From contig NZ_CP032616.1 in NCBI RefSeq assembly GCF_003626975.1, positions 3,410,001 through 3,474,000 on the forward strand: 64,000 nt of DNA, in the 5' to 3' direction. How positions within the stretch are numbered: the stretch's first letter is position 1; each line of letters begins with the position of its first letter. Positions 27,760-37,192 of this stretch are shown here, in pieces. The notes beneath the pieces are model-generated. The model searched no databases. It saw only the letters and a list, made by a program, of their open reading frames with translations, and was not told the DNA's origin. Origin of the DNA: Pseudomonas sp. DY-1. GTDB taxonomy: Bacteria > Pseudomonadota > Gammaproteobacteria > Pseudomonadales > Pseudomonadaceae. The position numbers and the translations under genes are program-made.

Positions 27760-29391
27760 TTATTCCTCGTAGTCGATAACGACAGCGAATGACTTGGACA
27801 GGATGTTCTCGCTGTTGGTGGCATGAAGAACGACCTGAACTCCCGTCGAGGTCAGTTGCACGTCGTACTGATAGCCAGCCGAGGCCACCCAGCCCGGCAG
27901 GATGGCGTTGGTGCCGGAATGGAACACTAGGACGCTGACCCGGATCACCTTTGAGGAGGTGACACCGTGATTGACTGAGACGGACCCACCTTCAGTAGCC
28001 GCAGTGGTGCCGGTCAGCTTCTTCTGCTTGATTGCGGGTGCGGTATCGCCGAGCTGGGTGTAATCGTTGAAGGTCTGCTTGGCCGTCCACGTGTTGGGCA
28101 GTGCAAGCTGGGCCAGTTCCCGCCAGGCACCCCAGGCCGCCGAGGCGAAGCTGCGCAGAGAAATCCGCGAGGCCGAAGCGTTGTTGGTGGTGATGCCTAG
28201 CTCTGTGGCCACCGTCGCCGACTGGAGGTGGATCACATGATGGGTAGTGGCCGATGGCAGGTTGCTGTACGGACTGGTATTGACGTTGAAGAACCCGCTG
28301 CCTGCCGGGATGGCGTTGGCATCCGCGTATCCACCCGCTGCGTTCCCGCCCATGCCCCACGAGCCGTTGATCAGCATGGCCCCGGCAGTCAGATCCACTG
28401 TCGACGACGGTTTCGGAGTGTTCTGCGCGTGCCAGATTTCATAGGCGTTGTTGCCCAGCGACCAGCCACCCCACTTCAGCTTGTTGTCGGTGTCGACGCC
28501 GAAATACGAGGCATGGATGCCGTTACGGTGGAGCACCAAGAATGCACCGTTGGTGCCGTTGCCGAACACCTGCAAGGTGCCCTTGTGACTGGTGCTGTCG
28601 CCAATAACCCCGGTCGAGGGGGCGAAGACGTTGCCGGTCAGCGTGCCGCCCGCCAGGGGCAGCTTGGTGCTGTCGGCCACGGTGATGTTGGCGGAGCCGT
28701 CGAATGCTACGCCGTTGATCGTCACCGAAGCGGCCAGCTTGGTCGCGGTGGCAGCGTTCTTGCTGACGCTGATCGGCCAGTTGTTGGCGAAGTCCGTGGA
28801 GTCGACAGTCAGCAGCAGGCCACTGGCGGACCAGCCGATCTTGACGCTGTTACCCAATTGCCCTGCGCCTGTGCCTTGCTGCACAGGGGTGTATCCCAAG
28901 GCGTTCTGCTTGCCGTTGACCTGCGCCTGGAGCTTGCCGAGTGCCACCAGCACGGTGTCGGTCGCGGCAATGGCGGCACTGGTGGCGGTGGATAGGCCAG
29001 TGAGCAGCGCACCCCGAACGGCCTGCGCCACCCGTTCGGCGGTCCAGGCACGGCGCGCGGTGGCCACGCCGGCTTCCGCCTCGGCTTGGCTGACGGTGCT
29101 GGCGGTCCATTCGCGCGCATCGGTCAGGCGTGCGTCACTGGTGCCGACCTTGCCATTCAGCGCGGTCTGCTGCGCGGTGCTTACCGGTTTGCCCGCGTCG
29201 GACGTGTTGTTCACCTGGTCCAGGCCAAGGCTGGCCTTGGTCGGCAGGTTCAGCGGATAACTGACGATGGTGCCGGAGTGGTTGGTGGCGTAGAGGTCGT
29301 ATCCACTCCCCACGCGCACCAGGTAGATCGAGTCGGCCTCCAGCACGCCAGGCAGGCTGGAAACCACCTTGTGCAGCTTCAGGTCGGCCAT
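27760..29391 (-). CDS. Tail fibre protein
   Basis: The 543-residue protein has an N-terminal virion-binding part (MADLKLHKVVSSLPGVLEAD), phage fibre repeats (LGLDQVNNTSDAGKPVS, LGYTPVQQG) and a beta-rich C-terminal region with a pyocin-knob-like segment (SNLPSATTHHVIHLQS). It is the probable receptor-binding fibre. The start at 29391 overlaps the end region of the previous gene. Confidence 0.85.
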   Translation of the reverse strand: MADLKLHKVVSSLPGVLEADSIYLVRVGSGYDLYATNHSGTIVSYPLNLPTKASLGLDQVNNTSDAGKPVSTAQQTALNGKVGTSDARLTDAREWTASTVSQAEAEAGVATARRAWTAERVAQAVRGALLTGLSTATSAAIAATDTVLVALGKLQAQVNGKQNALGYTPVQQGTGAGQLGNSVKIGWSASGLLLTVDSTDFANNWPISVSKNAATATKLAASVTINGVAFDGSANITVADSTKLPLAGGTLTGNVFAPSTGVIGDSTSHKGTLQVFGNGTNGAFLVLHRNGIHASYFGVDTDNKLKWGGWSLGNNAYEIWHAQNTPKPSSTVDLTAGAMLINGSWGMGGNAAGGYADANAIPAGSGFFNVNTSPYSNLPSATTHHVIHLQSATVATELGITTNNASASRISLRSFASAAWGAWRELAQLALPNTWTAKQTFNDYTQLGDTAPAIKQKKLTGTTAATEGGSVSVNHGVTSSKVIRVSVLVFHSGTNAILPGWVASAGYQYDVQLTSTGVQVVLHATNSENILSKSFAVVIDYEE

Positions 29392-29395
29392 TTGC

Positions 29396-29962
29396 TCACC
29401 AGTTGGTGGTGTTCCATTCGGCGGGGATGGCGGCGCCGTTGTAGCGCAGGGCGCCCGCCAATTCACTGAACTTGTCCAGGGTCGTCTTGTTCGCATGGCT
29501 GTGGGCCTGACCCACTGCGCTGTCGATCTGCGCGGGCGTGGACGTCGGGCGCCCCTGGATCGCGTCCCAGGTGAGGGTCACGTCCATGGATTCGTACTCG
29601 GCCACCTTCAGCCAACTGGTGGTGGCCGGGTTCCAGGCGTAGAGCGCGGCGCCTGCGTCGACGGTGGGATCGCCCGTCGCATCCTGCACCAAGACGAACA
29701 CCGCACCCTCCAGGCTCGGCTCCAAGGCATCGCGGGCGGCGATATCGACCACGAACAGCACCGGCGCCCCGCTGCTTGGCAGGCTGCTGAGCGCCTCGGT
29801 GATCAGCGCATTGATCATCGCGCTGTTGCCGATGGACTTGGCTTCACCGGCGCTGTTGGTCAGGTAGGACTCGGCATAGTTGCCGTTCTCGACGTAGTAG
29901 AAAGCGTTGGCCACCAGGCTGCCGGGCAGCGTGGCGACTTTGTAGAAGGCGATCTGAGCCAT
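29396..29962 (-). CDS. Tail fibre/virion structural protein
   Basis: The 188-residue protein starts MAQIAFYKVATLPGSLVANAFYYVE. It ends with VGQAHSHANKTTLDKF, the short motif that often precedes fibre shafts. It is probably a fibre hub or linker; it ends 4 bp before the start of the main fibre gene. Confidence 0.7.
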   Translation of the reverse strand: MAQIAFYKVATLPGSLVANAFYYVENGNYAESYLTNSAGEAKSIGNSAMINALITEALSSLPSSGAPVLFVVDIAARDALEPSLEGAVFVLVQDATGDPTVDAGAALYAWNPATTSWLKVAEYESMDVTLTWDAIQGRPTSTPAQIDSAVGQAHSHANKTTLDKFSELAGALRYNGAAIPAEWNTTNW

Positions 29963-29986
29963 GGGGGCACCTGTTCAGGGGATGGG

Positions 29987-30184
29987 TTACCAGTCGTTGG
30001 CCTGCCACTCGCCGGCACCGACGCCGGGAGGTCCTGGCGGCCCCTGCTCGCCAGCGGCGACGAGGATGGTTTCGGGTTGCTGCAGGGTGACGACGTACTC
30101 GTCACCGCCCTCGATCAGCATCGGGGTGGTGGCGGCCTCGACCACCAGGGTCCAGGCCTCGACGTGTTGGGTTGTCTGGGTCAT
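29987..30184 (-). CDS. Small tail protein with collagen-like GPP repeats
   Basis: The 65-residue protein has a GEQGPPGPPGVGAGEW segment near its end, a short collagen-type triplet run as found in phage fibre trimerisation regions. It lies between two tail genes on the same strand. Confidence 0.65.
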   Translation of the reverse strand: MTQTTQHVEAWTLVVEAATTPMLIEGGDEYVVTLQQPETILVAAGEQGPPGPPGVGAGEWQANDW

Positions 30185-30192
30185 AGGTTCAC

Positions 30193-30762
30193 CTACGGCG
30201 ATAGCTCGACCGGCCCCTCCGCCCAGCGCAACACGGCACCGTCGGCGAAGGTCAGCTCCACCTCATGGAACGCTGCTGCCGCGCTGAGCTGAGCGGTCTG
30301 CTCGGAGGTGACCTCGCGCCGCAGGGTGCCGGTCGGGTCCAGCTCCAGGCCGTCGCCGACCGTCAGCGCCAGCAGCACAACGCCGCCCGGCTTGTCGCGG
30401 ATCTGCATGCGGGCGCTGCAGCCGGTGAGGTCCACCGGCGGCTGATAGACCAACTGGCCGCCCACAGGCTTCTGGCCCACCGCCGACAGGGCGTTGATCT
30501 CCAGGGTGTCGGCGTCCACACGAGTGGCCTGCCAGGGCCGGCCTTTGTGCGGCTCGCGGTTGACCTCTGGCCACTGCTGCACGCTGCGCACCCACACCGG
30601 CCAGTCGCCGGCCAGGCCGTGGTCGTCGACCTGCAGGCGAACCGGGGCGACCGCCTGAATGGCCTGGATGGTCTTGTAAACGAACAGCGGCTGGCTCAGC
30701 CGCAGGGTGTCGCGGAAGGTCGCGCCCTGAATCAGGCGCAGGGGTACACAGGCCGGCTGCAT
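30193..30762 (-). CDS. Phage tail-tip region protein, unknown function
   Basis: The 189-residue protein has an Ig-like composition: LRLIQGATFRDTLRLSQP at the start and DLTGCSARMQIRDKPGGVVLLALTV. It resembles baseplate or tail-tip accessory proteins that bind other fibre components. AGGAG lies 8 nt before ATG 30762. Confidence 0.65.
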   Translation of the reverse strand: MQPACVPLRLIQGATFRDTLRLSQPLFVYKTIQAIQAVAPVRLQVDDHGLAGDWPVWVRSVQQWPEVNREPHKGRPWQATRVDADTLEINALSAVGQKPVGGQLVYQPPVDLTGCSARMQIRDKPGGVVLLALTVGDGLELDPTGTLRREVTSEQTAQLSAAAAFHEVELTFADGAVLRWAEGPVELSP

Positions 30763-30789
30763 GGCTGGCTACTCCTTGATGTCTGGTGG

Positions 30790-32973
30790 TTACAGCGCCT
30801 TGATGAACGCTCTGCGGTCACCGGAGGGCAGCGCGAAGTGCGTGGCCATGTCGAAGTCCGGGGTGTAGGTGGCCAGGTAGCCGCCACTGCCGCCGACCAA
30901 CGCCCGACCGCTGGCGGCCAACACACGCTTGGGAGTTGGCGCGCTTTCGCTGGCGTAGATCCAGGCGAGGCTCTCCCAGTGCTCGCCATCCAGCGAGGTC
31001 AATACCCTCGGATGGCCGGCGACCAGGACGAAGACGCCCTCGCCGAACGTCAGTTGCACGGCGCCTTCCGGGGCGGCACCCGCCACGTCCCAGGCCAACC
31101 CATCGCGCGACCTGTAGACCCGGCTGGCGTCCACCGCGACGAAGACGCCGTTGCCGAACGCCAGGGCAAGCGGGCTCCCGACCGCACCTACATGCGTGGT
31201 CCAGGTAATGGCGTCCGCACTGGTCATGATGGTCGAACCGCTCGTGGTCAGCACCCAGCGCCCGCCACCGTAGGCGATCAGCGCCGTGCCACCGCCACCA
31301 ACCGTGCCGACCGTCCAGCTCACGCCGTCCGCGCTGCTGGCACAGAAGTTGTTGTAGATGATGGCGTAGCGCCCACCGCCGTAAGCCGTCACACCCGCAG
31401 AGTAGGACTCCAGACCGCTGATGGTGGCCACGCTCCAGGTCTCACCATCGGCGCTGGTGATCACCTTGCCAGCGCTGCAGCCCACGACGAACAGGCCATT
31501 GCCGTAGACCGCAGACAGCGGCGCGACACTGAGCGGCAATTCCACCCGCGTCCAGGTCGCCGCATCGGCACTGACGACCAGGTCGCCGCCAGCCGAGATG
31601 GCCACGTACTTCCCGACACCGAAGGCCAGTGCGCCGATGTCGGACGTGCCGGCCGGATTGATCTTGCGCGACCAGCTACCGCCCTCTGGGCGGAACAACA
31701 GCTGAGTGCCGCTGCCGCCAACGACCTCCAACACGCCGTCGTCGAAGAACGACCTCACGTCCGCACCGCCCGGAAGCGGGTTGTCGAATGCCGTCCAGGT
31801 CACCCCGTCGGTGGATTCCAGCACCGAGGGACCGGAGAGCAGCACCCGTCCGCCGCTCGCCACGAAGGCATCGTTGACCACGTGGCCGGGGTTGTTGCTC
31901 GCCCAGGTACTGCCATCGCTGCTGGTGTACGCCAGCGACGTGTCGTAGGTGACGAAGCCGCTGGCGACCGCCCCGACGGCGTTGAGCGTGGCGCTGGTCC
32001 CGGAGGTGCCCAGGGTCCAGGTCAGGCCGTCGGCGCTGTAGGCCACCTTGCCCGAGGCCCCAACCACGACGAAGCGGCTATTGCCGTAGGCGATGCCGAG
32101 GATGTTGCTGGTTCCGAACTGGCTGGTCCTCAGGGTCCAGGTGATGCCGTCCGGGCTAGTGGCCAGTTTGCCGGAGTCGGCAACCGCCACGAACAACCCG
32201 CCACCAAAGGCCACATTGCGAAGCGCGGAAGAGGCGAACGGCGAGGTGGCGAGGGTCCAGCTCAGGCCGTTGGCGCTGTAGGCGATCCGCCCGGAGCTGC
32301 CCACCGCGACAAACACCCCGGCGCCGAAGGCCAGGCCGTTGACCGACACGCTGACATTCGCCGCATCGATCACGCTACTGGCTGCCCAGGTTGCGCCACC
32401 ATCGACGCTGCGCACCAACTGGCTGGAGGCGCTGAAGCTGATCAGGTAGATGCCGTTGCCGCTGCTGATGGCCCCTGGCGTACCAGTGGCATCCGGCCGC
32501 ACGACGGACGAGCGGCGCAGGCGGGCCAGCCGGTCGCCGAGCAGCGCGTGCAGTGCCGGGTAGGAACCCTTCGCCTGCGCACTGCCATCCACCGCCAGCC
32601 AGTCGGCACCAAGGTCGCGGGCCGAGGTGAGGCAGTCCCCGATCTGCGCACCGCCGGCCTGCCCCAAGCTGGCAAGCGCACCCGCCGTGAGGCGAACGCT
32701 GATGGGTGTGCCTGCCGGCCAGTCCCGCGCGCCGGAGCCTTCCTGATCCCGTTCGATGGTCAGTGTGCCGGCGGCGTTGGCGGTGGCTTTGACGATCTCC
32801 CAGCCGACCTCCTGGCCACTGCCGTCGATCTCAGCCAGGGTCAGCAGGTAGTGATCGCCGGCACCGAGACCGACCAGTTCAGCGGCAGCGGCGGACGGAA
32901 TTTCCATCGCCGTAGCGGCCGCCGTCAGCGACGCCACCAAGGACGTCGACCAGTTATTAAGGAATCGCTGCAT
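30790..32973 (-). CDS. Tail protein with a long beta-propeller repeat array
   Basis: The 727-residue protein has a short N-terminal virion part and then about thirteen repeats of about 40 residues, each with an AFGxGxFVAVG strand and an S-A-D-G-x-T-W turn, as in sialidase/BNR or photosystem-stability propellers. This suggests one or two propellers for binding a surface sugar or protein. No catalytic sialidase residues are evident. GGGAGA precedes ATG 32973, which is preferred to the ATG at 32985. Confidence 0.75.
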   Translation of the reverse strand: MQRFLNNWSTSLVASLTAAATAMEIPSAAAAELVGLGAGDHYLLTLAEIDGSGQEVGWEIVKATANAAGTLTIERDQEGSGARDWPAGTPISVRLTAGALASLGQAGGAQIGDCLTSARDLGADWLAVDGSAQAKGSYPALHALLGDRLARLRRSSVVRPDATGTPGAISSGNGIYLISFSASSQLVRSVDGGATWAASSVIDAANVSVSVNGLAFGAGVFVAVGSSGRIAYSANGLSWTLATSPFASSALRNVAFGGGLFVAVADSGKLATSPDGITWTLRTSQFGTSNILGIAYGNSRFVVVGASGKVAYSADGLTWTLGTSGTSATLNAVGAVASGFVTYDTSLAYTSSDGSTWASNNPGHVVNDAFVASGGRVLLSGPSVLESTDGVTWTAFDNPLPGGADVRSFFDDGVLEVVGGSGTQLLFRPEGGSWSRKINPAGTSDIGALAFGVGKYVAISAGGDLVVSADAATWTRVELPLSVAPLSAVYGNGLFVVGCSAGKVITSADGETWSVATISGLESYSAGVTAYGGGRYAIIYNNFCASSADGVSWTVGTVGGGGTALIAYGGGRWVLTTSGSTIMTSADAITWTTHVGAVGSPLALAFGNGVFVAVDASRVYRSRDGLAWDVAGAAPEGAVQLTFGEGVFVLVAGHPRVLTSLDGEHWESLAWIYASESAPTPKRVLAASGRALVGGSGGYLATYTPDFDMATHFALPSGDRRAFIKAL

Positions 32974-32985
32974 GTTGTCTCCCAA

Positions 32986-34500
32986 TCAGACCCAGCAAAC
33001 AGGTGAGGTTTCCAGCCAGAGGGCCGCCCCGGTATGGGGGTCCCAGGCGCCGTAGCGCCGGGCAGTGGTTCCCGTCGTGACCGCGCCACTGGCCGTGCCC
33101 GTCGGTGTGGCCGGCGGGTGGTAGGCGCGCGCCGAAGGTCGGTCAGCACACAGGCCGATGACCTGCGGTGAATAGCGAATAACGTCCAGGTGTCCGTTGA
33201 AGGTGGTGGCATTGGCCTCCACCAGCGCGATGGTCGGCGCGGCGTAGACCAGGATTTCGTCGAACGGCAGCGTCACCCAGTTATGGGCGGCTGCGTCATC
33301 GCTGACACTCTCGGGGTAGTCGATGCCGTCGGTGGTCACCGTCCGCGCCCAACTCATGCTGCCCAAGTCGGTACCGTCCAGCGTCTCGCTGGCCGTACCC
33401 GTCCAGGCCCCGAGCAGCTGGCTGCGCACTTCGCCGCCGACTTCGATGGAGGCCGCCCAGTTGGCGCTGCCGGTGCTTTCCAGGCCGTCCGCAGTCGGCG
33501 CCGGAATATCCACGTTGCCGTCCCACTCAATGACGAAGTCCACGTCACGGCGGAACCCATCGACGTCGTACCAGATGCTCAGGGTGCGGCGGATATCCAA
33601 GGTCACCGCCCCGCTATAGACCTTGCAGGAGCGACCACCCCACTCGCTGAAGTTGCCCTCACCCGGTCCCGGCGGCGTGGTCGCGAGCTGGAACCGCCAT
33701 TCCGGGGTATAGCTCGGCGGGCCGTTGTAGTAGCCGGCCAGGTAGTCGGGACCGAGGTCCATTGCCACCGTGGCCTGGGAGACCGCTGAGCGTGCCTTTA
33801 CCACGCTGCAACTGACCGTGGCCGTAGCTCCCGGTCCGCTGAGGGTCAGTTCGAGGAATGCATAAGGCCAACGGATCTGTGTTTCCGCAGTGCCCAACCG
33901 CCGCTCGTGGACCATCAGGACGGCCGCCGAGCCATCCGCGCGGATCGACTCCAGACGCAGACGTCCCGAGGTCGGAGCCGTGGCGCCATCGATTCCCCAG
34001 CCTGAGCTGATCGGATAGGTATGGCTCTCCGCGTCCCGGCCGAACTCACCGAAGCGGCTCAGGGTCAGGGTTGCCGACCAGGGAGTGCTGAAGCTGCGCA
34101 CGGTGTTCTCGTCGAGATTGGTGCAGCGCACCAGCCACCGCGCGCCGTCCGGGTCGATGTAGATCCACCCGTCCAGCGGCTTTCCTCCCAAGGCCCGGCG
34201 GTCGCCGGAGAGGATGGCGGTGTTGCGCCATTGGCGCCCCGCTGCCTCATCGGCAGCCAGTTCCTCGGCACTGCGGACCACCTCGGGCACACCCGGTACC
34301 TTCACCCGGTGCGCATCCCCCCAGGTATCCGGGATGTCAGTCAGGACACCACTGATGAGGTCTTGATGCACCGAGGGCTGCGGCCAGACCCGGGTCGAAC
34401 CATTCGGCAGGGTCAGCACCCCGGCGCGCACCGGGCCATGCCACGGGTTGCCCCAGAGCTTGGCCTGGAAGAGGCCCAGACCCTTGTGCTGCAGGATCAT
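32986..34500 (-). CDS. Tail-tip/fibre-proximal structural protein
   Basis: The 504-residue protein starts MILQHKGLGLFQAKLWGNPWHGPVR and has no motif I can name. Its place between a central tail-tip protein and the propeller protein, with a 4-nt start/stop overlap at 34497..34500, marks it as part of the tail-tip module. Confidence 0.65.
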   Translation of the reverse strand: MILQHKGLGLFQAKLWGNPWHGPVRAGVLTLPNGSTRVWPQPSVHQDLISGVLTDIPDTWGDAHRVKVPGVPEVVRSAEELAADEAAGRQWRNTAILSGDRRALGGKPLDGWIYIDPDGARWLVRCTNLDENTVRSFSTPWSATLTLSRFGEFGRDAESHTYPISSGWGIDGATAPTSGRLRLESIRADGSAAVLMVHERRLGTAETQIRWPYAFLELTLSGPGATATVSCSVVKARSAVSQATVAMDLGPDYLAGYYNGPPSYTPEWRFQLATTPPGPGEGNFSEWGGRSCKVYSGAVTLDIRRTLSIWYDVDGFRRDVDFVIEWDGNVDIPAPTADGLESTGSANWAASIEVGGEVRSQLLGAWTGTASETLDGTDLGSMSWARTVTTDGIDYPESVSDDAAAHNWVTLPFDEILVYAAPTIALVEANATTFNGHLDVIRYSPQVIGLCADRPSARAYHPPATPTGTASGAVTTGTTARRYGAWDPHTGAALWLETSPVCWV

Positions 34501-34910
34501 GGTTCGGGCTCCGGGTCAGGCTCTGGGTCGGCGTAGATAAAGTCGATGGATCGACCACTGGCGTCCACCATCGTCAACTTCTTGATCGGTTCCAGTTCCA
34601 TGGTGAACAGACCGTCGCTGCTGGTGATAGTCATCGCCGGGTGGTACTCGCGGAGCGGTACGCCGGTCTCCGACGCCGGCTCGGTCAGCGGACTGTCGAC
34701 GCCGCCACCACCGCCCCCAAATGTCGGTTTGTTGGGGTCCCAGGTGCCGCGCCCCTTGGTTGCTGGGCGCAGCCCCCGCCGCTCCAGCGTGACCAGTTCG
34801 CGGATCTGCCGGCGCTGGGTTTCCAGCGAGTTGAGATCGCGGCGCAGGGTGGACGTGCGGGCAGCCGTGATCCCCGCGCGGGTGGCTGCACGTTCTTGGG
34901 CAAGGGTCAT
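34497..34910 (-). CDS. Small tail protein with coiled-coil N-terminus
   Basis: The 137-residue protein has a charged helical N-terminus (SLETQRRQIRELVTLERRG), a glycine run and a PEPDPEPEP tail. It overlaps the next gene by an ATGA. Function unknown; probably a tail-tip component. Confidence 0.6.
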   Translation of the reverse strand: MTLAQERAATRAGITAARTSTLRRDLNSLETQRRQIRELVTLERRGLRPATKGRGTWDPNKPTFGGGGGGVDSPLTEPASETGVPLREYHPAMTITSSDGLFTMELEPIKKLTMVDASGRSIDFIYADPEPDPEPEP

Positions 34911-34913
34911 GGG

Positions 34914-36689
34914 TTACAGCTCCAGCAGGTCGTCCGGGATGGCCAGCTGATAGGTCCGGGCCTGGCTGGCCGCGTACTCGTCGCGGTGGTCTTCGGGAAT
35001 CTCCGGCGCCGTCAGGTCGAAGCGGCGCGGGAACGCCTCAAGCTCGGGGTTGATGTCCAGATCGTCGACCGTGTAGTTGCCGGCGAAGCCGTCCAGCTCC
35101 TCGTCGTAGATCGGACTGATGTTCCGCGAGCCCAATTGGGTCGGCAGGATAATCAGTGACGGCGGTGTGCCTGGTGGTGTACTGGGCGGAGGGGCTGGCG
35201 GCGTCAGCGGATCAGTCACGTCGCCGCCGCCCTGGCTCACGGCCAACTGGATGCTGGTCAGCGCCGACCCACTGTCGAGGTCCCACTCGTCCAGCAGGTT
35301 GAACACCTTCGCCCGGCACTGCACCGGCTGCCCAAGAATCTCATCCTGCACATGCAGGGTGTGCTCCAGGCGAAAGCCCAGGGTGTCGGAGGTCGGTAGC
35401 TGGAACGCAAAACGGTTGCCACGGTGGGCGCCAAGGATGGTCGTGGCGGCCATGGCCAGGCTGCAGGACAGCGCCTCGGTCCGTCGCTCTTCTTCTCGCA
35501 GGTCTACCACCCAGTCACCCAGGGCGTCCTCGGTCGCGTCCGGTTCGTGCTCGGTGAACTCGGCACTTTCGAACTCCGCTTCCCGATCACTCTCAGTCTC
35601 CAGCGCAACCCGCTCGCGGCTGATCACCTCGCCAGCCTGGGCCACGCTGGCGGTGGCCTCCACCCGCAGGGTGTACTGCTCGGTCACCCGCTGGCTCCAG
35701 CGCATGGCGCTGGTCCAGGTGGCGCTGAGCAGCAGGTCCGGGTAGGGGTTGGTCCAGCCGAACGGCGGATCGCACAGAACCCCATCCCCCGTGGCGGGCA
35801 CCAAGCCCCAGGTCGCGGTGCTGAGGATGGCCTGGTAGCCCGCGCCACTGCTGGCGTCCTCCACCATGCCGATGTCCGGCACTTCGGTGTTGTCCTCGCG
35901 GCCCCAGGTCAGGCAGAAGCCATCGATGATGGACACCCCCTCAACCGCCGGATGCTCCCAGATGAAGTCCTGGTGCCGCTCGCGCAAACGGATGAAGCGG
36001 TAGTCAGCCGCCACCTCCACCACGTTGATGCGGTCGTTGAGCTCCACCGGCACCCAGTCCAGCGTGCCATCCAGCACGGCGCCGGCCGGAATGACAAAAG
36101 CCGCTGCACCGGCCGCCCAGGGCGTCACCTGCAAAGCGCCTTCGACGCTCCGCTGCAAACTGGCAGCCTGGGTGCTCATCCGCTCCAGGGCATAGTCCCA
36201 GCGCAACCGGCCTTCGACCGGCTCGAACACGTCGGCCGACCACAGTCCACCCACCAGGGCATCGATGGCCGCCACATCCATAGCCTCGACTGCCTCCTGC
36301 AGGCGGTCGCTGCACTCGCAGGCCAGCACCCGGGTCTGCAGGTTGAACTGCGGACGGATCACCTGGCCCTTGAAGCGCAAGGTGTCAGTCCAGACACCAT
36401 CGCGACGGTCGCGGTAGTAGAGCTCAACGCTCTGCCCGACGTAACTGCCGGGGTTCACCGGGCCGACATCAAGCAGCAAGCTGAAGTCGGCAATTGCCCT
36501 GGCGCCCTCCTCCCGCTCGATGCGAACCTGCCCTGTCAGGAGGTCACTGGCGTCCACCCCATTGAGCAGCAGACGCACATCCCAGACCACCGACAGCACA
36601 GGGGTGACGGTGACCGGACCGGGCAAACTCCCGCCCACCGACTCGCCGTTCAGTTCGACGGCGTTCAGTTCAGCGCCATTCAGCTCCAT
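34914..36689 (-). CDS. Central tail-tip protein
   Basis: The 591-residue protein begins with a short ELNG/ELNA repeat. It then has beta-rich segments (LLTGQVRIEREEGARAIADF, VIRPQFNLQTRVLACECSDRL) of the kind found in gp27-like baseplate hub proteins. It overlaps the upstream gene by one base (TGATG). The larger frame to 36974 is noncoding. Confidence 0.7.
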   Translation of the reverse strand: MELNGAELNAVELNGESVGGSLPGPVTVTPVLSVVWDVRLLLNGVDASDLLTGQVRIEREEGARAIADFSLLLDVGPVNPGSYVGQSVELYYRDRRDGVWTDTLRFKGQVIRPQFNLQTRVLACECSDRLQEAVEAMDVAAIDALVGGLWSADVFEPVEGRLRWDYALERMSTQAASLQRSVEGALQVTPWAAGAAAFVIPAGAVLDGTLDWVPVELNDRINVVEVAADYRFIRLRERHQDFIWEHPAVEGVSIIDGFCLTWGREDNTEVPDIGMVEDASSGAGYQAILSTATWGLVPATGDGVLCDPPFGWTNPYPDLLLSATWTSAMRWSQRVTEQYTLRVEATASVAQAGEVISRERVALETESDREAEFESAEFTEHEPDATEDALGDWVVDLREEERRTEALSCSLAMAATTILGAHRGNRFAFQLPTSDTLGFRLEHTLHVQDEILGQPVQCRAKVFNLLDEWDLDSGSALTSIQLAVSQGGGDVTDPLTPPAPPPSTPPGTPPSLIILPTQLGSRNISPIYDEELDGFAGNYTVDDLDINPELEAFPRRFDLTAPEIPEDHRDEYAASQARTYQLAIPDDLLEL

Positions 36690-37192
36690 CAGACTTCCTC
36701 GGCCGTGAAGGACCAGTCGTGGGTGTTGTCCTCGGCCTGCATGCCGCGATCTGGTTTCGGGCAGAACACGGTGTAGACCGGCATCCAGTGGATGCGGTAG
36801 GAGGTTGCGCCGGCCACCGCCGTCAGGGTGTAGGCCATGCCGACCATGCTGATCGGTGCCCGAACCAGCTCGCCGTCCACCCAGGCGAACGCCCAAGGCG
36901 GAACGTCTGGGCGAGGCTGAGTTGGTAGCGTCCCGACCAGCGCCGGGGTTTCCAGTTCCAGAGGCTTGGTGCAACGCAACTCAAGGGGCTGGGTGAAGTC
37001 GAGACCATCGAAACCCGGGCCCATCCAGCCTTGGCCCGAAATGGTGATGGCCTCTTTAACCCAGTGCTGCATGCGCACGGCACGCCCCTTGGAACGACGC
37101 CGCGTTACAACCCCACCGACAGCCGAATAGCTCTGCCGGGGCGGACCACTAAACGTACGGATGGGGATGCCCCCCAGCTCTACATAGATCAT
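36689..37192 (-). CDS. Minor tail protein
   Basis: The 167-residue protein starts MIYVELGGIPIRTFSGPPRQSY and follows the tape-measure gene with an ATGA overlap. This is the position of distal-tail or minor tail proteins. No motif decides the family. Confidence 0.65.
   Translation of the reverse strand: MIYVELGGIPIRTFSGPPRQSYSAVGGVVTRRRSKGRAVRMQHWVKEAITISGQGWMGPGFDGLDFTQPLELRCTKPLELETPALVGTLPTQPRPDVPPWAFAWVDGELVRAPISMVGMAYTLTAVAGATSYRIHWMPVYTVFCPKPDRGMQAEDNTHDWSFTAEEV

Noticed and set aside
30265..33006. A 913-codon plus-strand frame opposite the propeller tail protein
   Set aside because: Arg/Gly/Ala-rich mirror frame of two tail genes with no ribosome site or family features.
34914..36974. 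Upstream extension of the central tail-tip gene to 36974
   Set aside because: The extra residues are antisense-like and overlap the preceding gene; ATG 36689 joins it by a TGATG overlap.
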